Below are positions 50,376 through 56,516 of a stretch of DNA of 56,516 bases, one piece after another. How positions within the stretch are numbered: position 1 is the first letter of the stretch; every line of letters starts with the position of its first letter. The translations under genes were made by a program, and so were the position numbers. Origin of the DNA: Saprospiraceae bacterium (lineage in GTDB: Bacteria; Bacteroidota; Bacteroidia; Chitinophagales; Saprospiraceae); contig JAIPBE010000018.1 of assembly GCA_021738725.1 (NCBI GenBank), forward strand, positions 1-56,516, read 5' to 3'. Below the pieces are notes generated by a model, which was not told the DNA's origin, ran no database searches, and was given only the letters and a program-made list of their open reading frames with translations.

Positions 50376-51715
50376 AAATTCGCCATCGGCTGACACTTCT
50401 GTTTACCATATTGGTGGCTGGAGTAATGCTCCTGCTTTATTTTTTTATCTTCTATTATTCCCGGGATTTTCACCGGCGGGAATTTTTTGACCGATTGTCC
50501 GATCGTGTCGACCTCACCGAAAAATTCTTTTTAGAAGAATCCAGATTACCTCCGCAGTTGGCCCGGCAGGTACGCGAACAATTTCTCCTGAAGCTGTCGG
50601 ATGAAAAAGAATGGTTATTGCCGCCAGAAGGCATTTTACCCGATTCGCTGGCGCCCTTTCTCTCATCTAAGATCCAAGGCCTCCAACCCGGTCAGGAAAT
50701 TCAATTTATCGATCAGCGACGTCAGGGGTTGGCACGCATTTATGAATTGGACGGGCGCCATCATTTGATCGTGGTGACGGCAGTGGATGAATTCGGTCAT
50801 ACCAAATTGGCCAACCTCCGACGCATTCTGATGTTTTCGCTTCCCTTCAGTCTTTTACTGGTGGGGTTGATCGGTTGGTTTGCCACCCGCCGAGCATTGA
50901 TGCCTCTGGATCGAAATATCACCCGGGCCAGAGAGATCACCGCATCCAATCTGGGCACCCGTCTGGAACTGCCCAATCAACGGGATGAGATCTATGATTT
51001 TTCAGCCATTATCAACGATCTGTTGGACCGCCTCCAGGGGGCTTTTGAATTTCAAAAAAAATTCATCAGCAATGCCAGTCATGAAATACGAAACCCGTTG
51101 ACGGTTATTGCCGGTGAGGCGGAAATCGCATTATCCGCGGAACGTCCGGCGGCGGCATACCGCCAATCGCTCGAGACCATCGCCCAGGAGGCCGAGCGCC
51201 TGCATCAGCTGGTGAACAGTTTACTATCTCTGGCCCGGACCGGCGGAGAGGGTGTGCTTCCCGAGCGGGAAGAGATCCCGTTGTCCGACTTGCTACGAGA
51301 TATCCGGGAAGGAGTCAGCAAAAAGCACGACCCATCGATTATAAAATGGCCGGACATTTCAGCTGGCTCATTGCCGGAATCGCTGTTTTGCAATCCTATG
51401 TTGTTTCGATCTGCCATGGTCAATCTGATCGACAATGCCTGTAAATATGATCCATCCAAGACCATTTCTGTGGACATCAAATATTCCCCCGGACAATGGC
51501 TTTTTGAGGTGTCAGATAAGGGCGTTGGCATTCCCGAATCAGAGGTGCACCTCGTGACCGAACCCCTGTATCGTGCAACCAATGCGCGGTCTTTTCCCGG
51601 GCAGGGTTTGGGATTGGCCATGGTCGATCGAATTATTAGATGGCATGATGGCACATTACGTATTGCGTCTTCTCCACAAAATGGAACCCGGGTGACCATT
51701 ACCCTTCCCACCTGA
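50372..51715 (+). CDS. Sensor histidine kinase
   Basis: The 447-residue protein has two membrane helices (about 8-28 and 152-170) around a periplasmic sensor loop of about 120 residues. A HAMP-like linker (about 172-225) and a HisKA domain follow, with phospho-His237 in NASHEIRNPLT. The ATPase part has an N-box-like NLIDNACKY near 355 and DKGVGIP plus GQGLGLAMVDRI. The signal is unknown. It overlaps the response regulator by four bases. No periplasmic Cys or metal-binding motif stands out. Confidence 0.95.
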   Translation: MKIRHRLTLLFTILVAGVMLLLYFFIFYYSRDFHRREFFDRLSDRVDLTEKFFLEESRLPPQLARQVREQFLLKLSDEKEWLLPPEGILPDSLAPFLSSKIQGLQPGQEIQFIDQRRQGLARIYELDGRHHLIVVTAVDEFGHTKLANLRRILMFSLPFSLLLVGLIGWFATRRALMPLDRNITRAREITASNLGTRLELPNQRDEIYDFSAIINDLLDRLQGAFEFQKKFISNASHEIRNPLTVIAGEAEIALSAERPAAAYRQSLETIAQEAERLHQLVNSLLSLARTGGEGVLPEREEIPLSDLLRDIREGVSKKHDPSIIKWPDISAGSLPESLFCNPMLFRSAMVNLIDNACKYDPSKTISVDIKYSPGQWLFEVSDKGVGIPESEVHLVTEPLYRATNARSFPGQGLGLAMVDRIIRWHDGTLRIASSPQNGTRVTITLPT

Positions 51716-51971
51716 TCATTCTGACAAGTACTGGTCAATTGGTATTTTCTATTGCAAGGGATAAATTGTTCCGCCGTTGGAAAAGGAATGAGCCGCCGGT
51801 GACGGGAATGTATTCATCTCAAAATGGGGCGTATTTCCATACGATCAACTCCCTTCCCCTATTTCCATTTTCAGGATCATTCACCCTGAAAGAATAACGA
51901 TTATGGAAGCGGAATTTCAGTCTTTCACCGGCACAATTCCTATATCACGGATGAATAAAAGTTGGAAATAA

Positions 51972-52913
51972 TTAACTCTGGAACAGGTAGACCAGATTAT
52001 CCGAAGATAATCCACTCTCCATCAGATATGTCTCAATAGCCTCAGTGGGCGAGATCTTGCCGTGGGCATCGATCACGTGGGGTTGGTAGCCCAAGCTACG
52101 CAGCAGGGCATCCGCCTCCTGGTGGCCACCACCGCTGGTCGCGGCATCCAGATACTCCATCACGATGGGCGTATGATACGCAGCCAATGCCTGCATCCCA
52201 CCCTTGATCACCCGGTTTTCGGCGCCCTCTACATCGATCTTGATCAGGTGGGGTTTGTATTCCGGAATGATCTGATCAAACGTCGTGGTCTGTATACGGA
52301 CCTCCACCGGTGGATAGTCGGCATACCAGTCCTCCTCTTCATAGGGGGTGACATCCAGGGTGTTGTACTCGGAATATCGGACTGGAAAGGTAAAGAAGGT
52401 CATTTCACCCACCTCCTCGGCAAGAGCGAGAGGAAGTGCTTTTGCGGTGTGGAGGCGACTCAAGTTGGCTTTCAGGACGGCAAAGGTCTGCGGTGTCGCT
52501 TCGATGGCCATGATCTTGCCTTCAGGTCCTACCAGTCGGGAGGCCAGGGCGGAAAAGTATCCATAATGTGCCCCGATATCCAGGAATCGATCACCGGACG
52601 AGAGTGTTTCGATGAGATAACGCGCCAGCCGAATTTCGGAGTCATGACTTTTTCCACCCAGCAGGTAAATATCCGTACCGGCTGGCAGCAGCACTTTCAA
52701 TCGACGATCATAGAATGTCTTGCGCGTGATGGGCAATCCTATCCGACACAATGGAAATGCCAGGTATTGCCAGATCATCGCCAGCAGGTAACGTCCCGGA
52801 TGAAGGAGCAAACGGGTCCATTTGCCCGCTTTCGCGCGTCGATCCAGGTCCGCCAATCTGCGGATCAATCGGTTTTTGAGCTTTTCTGTCTGAAGGCCCG
52901 TGTGATCTTCCAT
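51972..52913 (-). CDS. FkbM-family methyltransferase
   Basis: The product from ATG 52913 has 313 residues. It matches FkbM-type SAM-dependent methyltransferases: FLDIGAHYGYFSALASRLVG near 125 binds SAM, MAIEATPQTFAVLKANL follows, and LIKIDVEGAENRVIKGGM near 225 is the family signature. FkbM enzymes methylate hydroxyl groups of sugars and polyketides; here a surface polysaccharide is plausible. The TTG upstream at 52943 would lie inside a promoter-like TATCTTTC element, so ATG 52913 is preferred. It diverges from the TonB-type gene at 53016. Confidence 0.88.
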   Translation of the reverse strand: MEDHTGLQTEKLKNRLIRRLADLDRRAKAGKWTRLLLHPGRYLLAMIWQYLAFPLCRIGLPITRKTFYDRRLKVLLPAGTDIYLLGGKSHDSEIRLARYLIETLSSGDRFLDIGAHYGYFSALASRLVGPEGKIMAIEATPQTFAVLKANLSRLHTAKALPLALAEEVGEMTFFTFPVRYSEYNTLDVTPYEEEDWYADYPPVEVRIQTTTFDQIIPEYKPHLIKIDVEGAENRVIKGGMQALAAYHTPIVMEYLDAATSGGGHQEADALLRSLGYQPHVIDAHGKISPTEAIETYLMESGLSSDNLVYLFQS

Positions 52914-52921
52914 TTCAGCGG

Positions 52922-52929
52922 GAAAGATA
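52922..52929 (-). promoter_or_regulatory. -7-like promoter box of the FkbM gene
   Basis: TATCTTTC on the minus strand has one mismatch to TAnnTTTG and lies eight bases before ATG 52913. It supports the shorter start. Confidence 0.4.
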
Positions 52930-52974
52930 CAGGGTTTCATCAAGTTTCATGAAGGCTGGCCCCGACTGTAGAAC

Positions 52975-52982
52975 TATCTTTG
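52975..52982 (+). promoter_or_regulatory. -7 promoter box of the TonB-type gene
   Basis: TATCTTTG is an exact TAnnTTTG match, 33 bp before ATG 53016. It lies back to back with the FkbM promoter, giving divergent transcription. Confidence 0.6.
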
Positions 52983-53015
52983 CTCCGTTCCGTTCAACTG
53001 AGAGAAATTCCTTCT

Positions 53016-55484
53016 ATGCGTTCATTGTACACCACTCTTTTCTTCGTTCTTCTGAGCGCAACCCTCTTTGCTCAACCTCCGGGTCAACCAGAAGGAGGTG
53101 TTCCCCTGATCAAAGGCAATATCAAAGGTATTCTGGTCGACAGTCTGACCCAGTCCCCGTTAGAATATGCTTCAGTGGTGTTGACCCTTCCTGGTGGTAA
53201 AATGCTGGATGGGGTAGTGACTGAACCGGACGGTTCCTTCAAGATCCGAGATGTGAATGCAGCCACCTATGCGGTCCAGATCACCTTCATCGGATATGAA
53301 CCCAAAACGATCCCCGGATTGACGACGACGCCAGAACATCCAGATTTCGATCTGGGGTATGTCTTTCTGGTGCCGATGGGCATCAATCTGGATGAGATCG
53401 TGGTGGCAGAAGAAGCACCTATCATGGAATCGAAGATCGACAAGATCGTCTACAATGCAGATAAGGATCTGACCAATACAGGTGGAGATGGGGCGGATGT
53501 CCTGCGCAAAGTGCCTCTCCTTTCTGTTGACCTGGATGGAAATGTGAGTCTTCGCGGCAATAGTAATGTGCGGATCTTCATTAATGGAAAACCATCCTCC
53601 ATGTTTGCGGGCAGTATAGCGGACGCCTTGAAAAGTCTGCCGGCCGACCAGATCAAGTCGGTGGAGGTGATCACCACGCCCACGGCTCGATATGACGGAG
53701 AGGGCAGCACCGGGATCATCAATATTCTGATGAAAAAACCGGAGTTGGAAGGCCTTACTGGATCGATCGACGTCAGTGTCGGTACCCGATCGAACAATGC
53801 CGGGTTAAATCTGGCTCACAGCCGCGGTAGATTCGGTCTGAATATGAATGCGGGAACGCGATTCACCTGGAAGCGGCCTGGAACAAATTCTTTTTATCGT
53901 GAAGATGATCTACCGGGCGGCCTGACACGTGTGCTTTCTCAGGATGGAAAAAACCATTCTGCCTGGCGCGGTTTCAATGGTTCGATCGGGGCATTTTATG
54001 ATTTCAATGCCTATCACAGTCTGACCAGTAATGTGCGCATCAATGGCCGGCAATATGTACGGGACGGGCTCACTGAAAACTATTATAATGATCCTGAGGC
54101 GATGATCCTGCAGAATTACAGCCGGATCAATGACGACAAGGATCTCAGCTCCGGATTTGATTGGAGCACTGATTACCGGCGGACCTTTGCCGGTCAGAAG
54201 GATCGTGAGTGGACCATGGCCTATCAATTGAGTGGTGATTTTTCGGATGAAAGCACGCGAATAGAGCAAAGTGGTGAACCCACCCTCCTGGTCAATCAAG
54301 ACAATTTGAACCAGGGGCTCAATCTGGAACATATTCTGCAAACCGATTACATCCATCCATTAACAAAGATGATGAAATTGGAAACCGGTCTAAAGGCCAC
54401 TTTGCGCAGATTGACCAGTGATTATGCGTACCGGAATTATGATGAGATGACCGGTCAGTTTGTGGAAGATCCACTGACCAGTGGCGCATTCAACTACCTG
54501 CAGGATGTGGCTGCCGCCTACCTGAGTACGACCATCAATCTGGGTGAGAATTATGCGGTGATCGCCGGAGCCCGATACGAATACACCTGGATCGAAGGAG
54601 ATGCTGTCAATGGAGAACTGCCCTTTACCAACAACTACGGTAATCTGTTGCCCAGTGCGATTGTCCAGCGGAAGTTCGGGCCATTCAGTAGTTTAAAAGT
54701 GGCTTATTCCCAGCGTATCCAGCGTCCTGGATTGCGGTATATCAACCCGTACCAACAGCTCAGTGATCCGCGAAATATCACGGTTGGCAACCCGACCCTT
54801 TTACCTGAATTGACCAATCAGATCGAACTCAGCTACAATGCATTCGCCAACGGAACCGTGTATAATGCATCGTTGTATTATCAGAACACGGCCGATGTGA
54901 TCGAGAATTTCCTGACGGTCAATCCGGAAGGAGCCTCGGTCACTACCTATCAAAACATCGGCAAAAAAGAAGCGATTGGCTTAAACCTGTTTACCACTGC
55001 CGGTTTTTTCAAAAAGAAATTGACGGTTCGGGTCAGTCTGGATGTCAATACATATTCAGCGACGGGTACGGTCAATGGTGTGACCCTGAGTAATGAGGAT
55101 CTGGTGTGGCGTTCTTTTATCAATATGAACTATGATTTTGGCAAGGGATATAAAGCGGAGATGTTCGGAATGTTCCGGTCTCAAAATGTCTCATTACAGG
55201 GGCGGACACCCAATTTCTGGATGTACAGTTTTGCTTTTCAGAAAGAATTCGGAAAGTCCTGGCAATTGGGTATCCGGATCGTCGAACCATTCAATCTGAA
55301 TAAATCATTCCGTTCGGATCTAGAGGGTCCTACTTTTCGGCAGAAAAGTGATTTTACGGTTCCTTTCCAAAGTTTCGGCGTGAGTGCACGTTATCGTTTC
55401 GGCAAGATCGAAGGTCGCAGTCGGGATCGCAGCACGCGGATCAAGAGCGACGATCTGAAGGGCGGAGATGATCAGCAATTCTAA
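53016..55484 (+). CDS. TonB-dependent-receptor-type outer-membrane protein
   Basis: The ATG at 53016 gives 822 residues with a signal peptide (MRSLYTTLFFVLLSATLFAQ). A carboxypeptidase-regulatory-like domain follows (about 35-120; GILVDSLTQSPLEYASVVL and FKIRDVNAATYAVQITFIGYE). Then comes a plug domain (about 130-230, with GADVLRKVPLLSVDLDGNVSLRG) and a large beta-barrel (OMP_b-brl_3 type). Such proteins import large or bound ligands through TonB energy; no neighbouring SusD or metal-binding partner is seen. An extra-long C-terminal Arg/Asp tail (SRDRSTRIKSDDLKGG) follows the barrel. The in-frame TTG at 52980 lies within the promoter box and is rejected. Confidence 0.92.
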   Translation: MRSLYTTLFFVLLSATLFAQPPGQPEGGVPLIKGNIKGILVDSLTQSPLEYASVVLTLPGGKMLDGVVTEPDGSFKIRDVNAATYAVQITFIGYEPKTIPGLTTTPEHPDFDLGYVFLVPMGINLDEIVVAEEAPIMESKIDKIVYNADKDLTNTGGDGADVLRKVPLLSVDLDGNVSLRGNSNVRIFINGKPSSMFAGSIADALKSLPADQIKSVEVITTPTARYDGEGSTGIINILMKKPELEGLTGSIDVSVGTRSNNAGLNLAHSRGRFGLNMNAGTRFTWKRPGTNSFYREDDLPGGLTRVLSQDGKNHSAWRGFNGSIGAFYDFNAYHSLTSNVRINGRQYVRDGLTENYYNDPEAMILQNYSRINDDKDLSSGFDWSTDYRRTFAGQKDREWTMAYQLSGDFSDESTRIEQSGEPTLLVNQDNLNQGLNLEHILQTDYIHPLTKMMKLETGLKATLRRLTSDYAYRNYDEMTGQFVEDPLTSGAFNYLQDVAAAYLSTTINLGENYAVIAGARYEYTWIEGDAVNGELPFTNNYGNLLPSAIVQRKFGPFSSLKVAYSQRIQRPGLRYINPYQQLSDPRNITVGNPTLLPELTNQIELSYNAFANGTVYNASLYYQNTADVIENFLTVNPEGASVTTYQNIGKKEAIGLNLFTTAGFFKKKLTVRVSLDVNTYSATGTVNGVTLSNEDLVWRSFINMNYDFGKGYKAEMFGMFRSQNVSLQGRTPNFWMYSFAFQKEFGKSWQLGIRIVEPFNLNKSFRSDLEGPTFRQKSDFTVPFQSFGVSARYRFGKIEGRSRDRSTRIKSDDLKGGDDQQF

Positions 55485-55492
55485 GGCGGAAA

Positions 55493-55540
55493 GCGAAAGT
55501 CGGAAGGCGGAAATCGGAAGGTGGAATGTGGAATGTGGAA
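55493..55540 (+). repeat. Degenerate GGAAG-type repeat array left of the four-helix-bundle gene
   Basis: Units such as AAGTCGGAAG (55497-55506), GGCGGAAATCGGAAGG and GTGGAATGTGGAAT make up this purine-rich stretch just after the TonB-type gene. AAGTCGGAAG is the reverse complement of CTTCCGACTT, which occurs three times right of the four-helix-bundle gene. The two arrays therefore face each other as imperfect inverted repeats. Confidence 0.65.
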
Positions 55541-55557
55541 ACTAATACTTGATCAAC

Positions 55558-55932
55558 ATGAAATGGATCGTTGAGGAACTGGAGAAGCCTTATGATCTGA
55601 ATGTCCGGATGCGACAATTCGTTATAGCTGTATTCGAGTTTGCGGATAGCCTGCCTAATAAACCGGGTGGATGGGCCATCCAAAAGCAATTGACACGATC
55701 AGCATCCTCAGTGGGAGCCAATTATCGGGCAGCGAGAAGAGGACGATCAAAAGCCGAATACCTTGCCAAACTCGGAACTGTGGAAGAAGAGGCTGATGAG
55801 AGTGCCTACTGGCTAGAGTTGGTCATTGCTATGAAATGGGATGAGAATGGCAAAGCCCAGATTCTCCTGGATGAGGCAAACGAATTAACTGCTATCATCG
55901 TCACGCTTATTAAAAACAGACGAGACAAATAA
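55558..55932 (+). CDS. Four-helix-bundle protein (23S rRNA IVS/Avd-like)
   Basis: The 124-residue product is a small helical protein of the family named after the 23S rRNA intervening sequence, related in fold to the Avd accessory protein of diversity-generating retroelements. Features: LVMRMRQFV-like first helix (NVRMRQFVIAVFEFADSLP), WAIQKQLTRSASSVGANYRAARRGRSKAEYLAKLGT (basic, RNA-compatible) and EEADESAYWLELVIAMK. No 23S rRNA surrounds it. It is flanked on both sides by complementary short-repeat arrays. The family often occurs alone in many copies in Bacteroidota genomes. Function is unknown. The ATG at 55558 was chosen over TTG 55549. Confidence 0.88.
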   Translation: MKWIVEELEKPYDLNVRMRQFVIAVFEFADSLPNKPGGWAIQKQLTRSASSVGANYRAARRGRSKAEYLAKLGTVEEEADESAYWLELVIAMKWDENGKAQILLDEANELTAIIVTLIKNRRDK

Positions 55933-55977
55933 TTTCAGGCTTGGTGGACACATTCATTATGGATGATACCAATAGGC

Positions 55978-56029
55978 CTTCCGACTTCGCATTTCCGACT
56001 TCCAACTTCCGACTTCCAACTTCCGACTT
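55978..56029 (-). repeat. CTTCCGACTT repeat array right of the four-helix-bundle gene
   Basis: CTTCCGACTT occurs at 55978-55987, 56006-56015 and 56020-56029, partly as a 14-bp tandem unit TTCCGACTTCCAAC (55993-56006, 56007-56020). It is the inverse of the left array, so the gene is enclosed by inverted repeat blocks about 480 bp apart. Confidence 0.7.
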
Positions 56030-56094
56030 TGGTCAATACTTCCGGTCGATGACAAAGAGGTGGTAAGACATTGATGTATTGGAAAAGATAAATT

Positions 56095-56329
56095 GCGCGC
56101 TAAGGCGCAAAATCGCAAAGGAACTCATTCTATGGGTGGAAATAATTCCAATAACAAATGACCTGTTTCTTCTTCATTTAGCAACTTGAAAGGTCGCAAA
56201 GAAATTTAGAGGGATCCAAAATGGACGACATTCATTTTACCTTTTGAAACTCTGGGCAACCCTGTGGTATCTCTACTTCCAAAATCTCTCTGCGCCTTAT
56301 TGACTTCGCGCCTTCTGCGCCTTTGCGAG
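56095..56329. repeat. GCGCAAAG-type repeats facing each other, with non-coding middle
   Basis: TAAGGCGCA (56101-56109) and CGCAAAGG (56114-56121) on the left have exact complements TGCGCCTTA (56291-56299) and CCTTTGCG (56320-56327) on the right. A further CGCAAAG lies at 56195-56201. The order of the two motifs is the same on both sides, so it is not one clean terminal inverted repeat. No gene is seen in the 170 bp between. Together with 55933-56516 this is a long non-coding stretch built of such repeats. Confidence 0.6.
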
Positions 56330-56350
56330 AACTAACTAATGGTCGGCGTA

Positions 56351-56374
56351 GGTAATGGGTAATGGGTAATGGGT
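56351..56374 (+). repeat. Short 7-bp tandem repeat GGTAATG
   Basis: Three consecutive GGTAATG units plus a partial fourth. It lies in the non-coding end of the window, followed by a C-rich stretch with CCTAAACCCTAAA. No gene was recognised from 56375 to the end. Confidence 0.7.
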
Positions 56375-56516
56375 GAAATGGTCCCTCATGATATACGTTG
56401 ACAGCTCTCCCCCCTAAACCCTAAAAACTGTGAATAACTTTCGTGTAAGTTACTAAATGGGGATTTACCTTTCAATTGCTAGAACGAAGCGGAGGCAGGC
56501 TCTGCTGGGGAGCAAC

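Noticed and set aside
51868-51891. Dyad TTTCAGG and CCTGAAA after the histidine kinase gene
   Set aside because: It is short, has no T-tract on either strand and lies about 150 bp after the gene; chance is likely.
52062-52952. A 296-codon plus-strand frame opposite the FkbM gene
   Set aside because: The FkbM gene shows complete SAM-binding motifs; the opposite frame shows none.
55558-55932. A 23S rRNA intervening sequence, as the protein family name might suggest
   Set aside because: No rRNA sequence surrounds the gene, so it is a free-standing member of the family.

Overview
The window is a chromosomal stretch of a Bacteroidota bacterium, most likely from class Saprospiria. The basis is its gene families: DUF4270, DUF4290, DUF3127, a choice-of-anchor-B protein with a type IX secretion C-terminus, a SusC/TonB-type barrel with a carboxypeptidase-regulatory-like domain, PF14121-type porin and an archaeal/eukaryal-type ProRS. 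Promoters fit the Bacteroidota -7 box TAnnTTTG, and Shine-Dalgarno sites are mostly lacking. No tRNA or rRNA was seen. The only structural RNA recognised is RNase P RNA (rnpB, 105-508, minus). No CRISPR array, prophage or recognisable transposase is present.

Layout. 1-2.5 kb: a terminator from an upstream gene, rnpB, a DUF819 membrane protein and a broken TPR gene. 2.7-8.5 kb: secreted and envelope proteins, two M23 peptidases on either side of the aat aminoacyl-tRNA-protein transferase, bcp peroxiredoxin, a W-rich repeat protein and DUF3127. 8.7-15.6 kb: one seven-gene TetR-controlled drug-efflux operon (TetR, TolC, lipoprotein HlyD, two ABC ATPases, two ABC-2 permeases), followed by a MscS channel. 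16.6-17.6 kb: an Xre/RES toxin-antitoxin pair. 17.6-23.6 kb: housekeeping genes (DUF3052, DHFR-like reductase, gamma carbonic anhydrase-like protein, thioredoxin, hemW, YebC, TerB-like protein, proS). 23.7-29.4 kb: secreted and outer-membrane proteins, a CxxCH lipoprotein and a 2OG-Fe(II) oxygenase.

29.5-35.6 kb (minus): a five-gene operon of a starch-synthase-like glycosyltransferase fragment, DUF4270 lipoprotein, glmS, DUF4290 and murA. It joins amino-sugar supply (GlmS) with the first committed step of peptidoglycan synthesis (MurA); MurA has Asp instead of the catalytic Cys. 35.7-44.5 kb (plus): panC, panD, a YbhN-type flippase-like protein, a RfaE2-type heptose nucleotidyltransferase, Nif3, a CdsZ-type zinc ribbon protein, a TPR protein, der, rfbC and rfbD. 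44.5-48.6 kb: a biotin carrier protein, the T9SS cargo protein and a porin. 48.9-55.5 kb: a Crp/Fnr regulator, an OmpR-type two-component system, a FkbM methyltransferase and a TonB-type outer-membrane protein. 55.5-56.5 kb: a four-helix-bundle (23S rRNA IVS-type) gene flanked by complementary short-repeat arrays, then several further degenerate repeat arrays.

The most notable observations are the possible mobile four-helix-bundle unit with its inverted repeat arrays, the Asp-type MurA in a five-gene wall operon, very short leaders behind a shared -7 promoter element, an amber codon inside an otherwise good TPR frame, and an SSB-like acidic tail on the DUF3127 protein.
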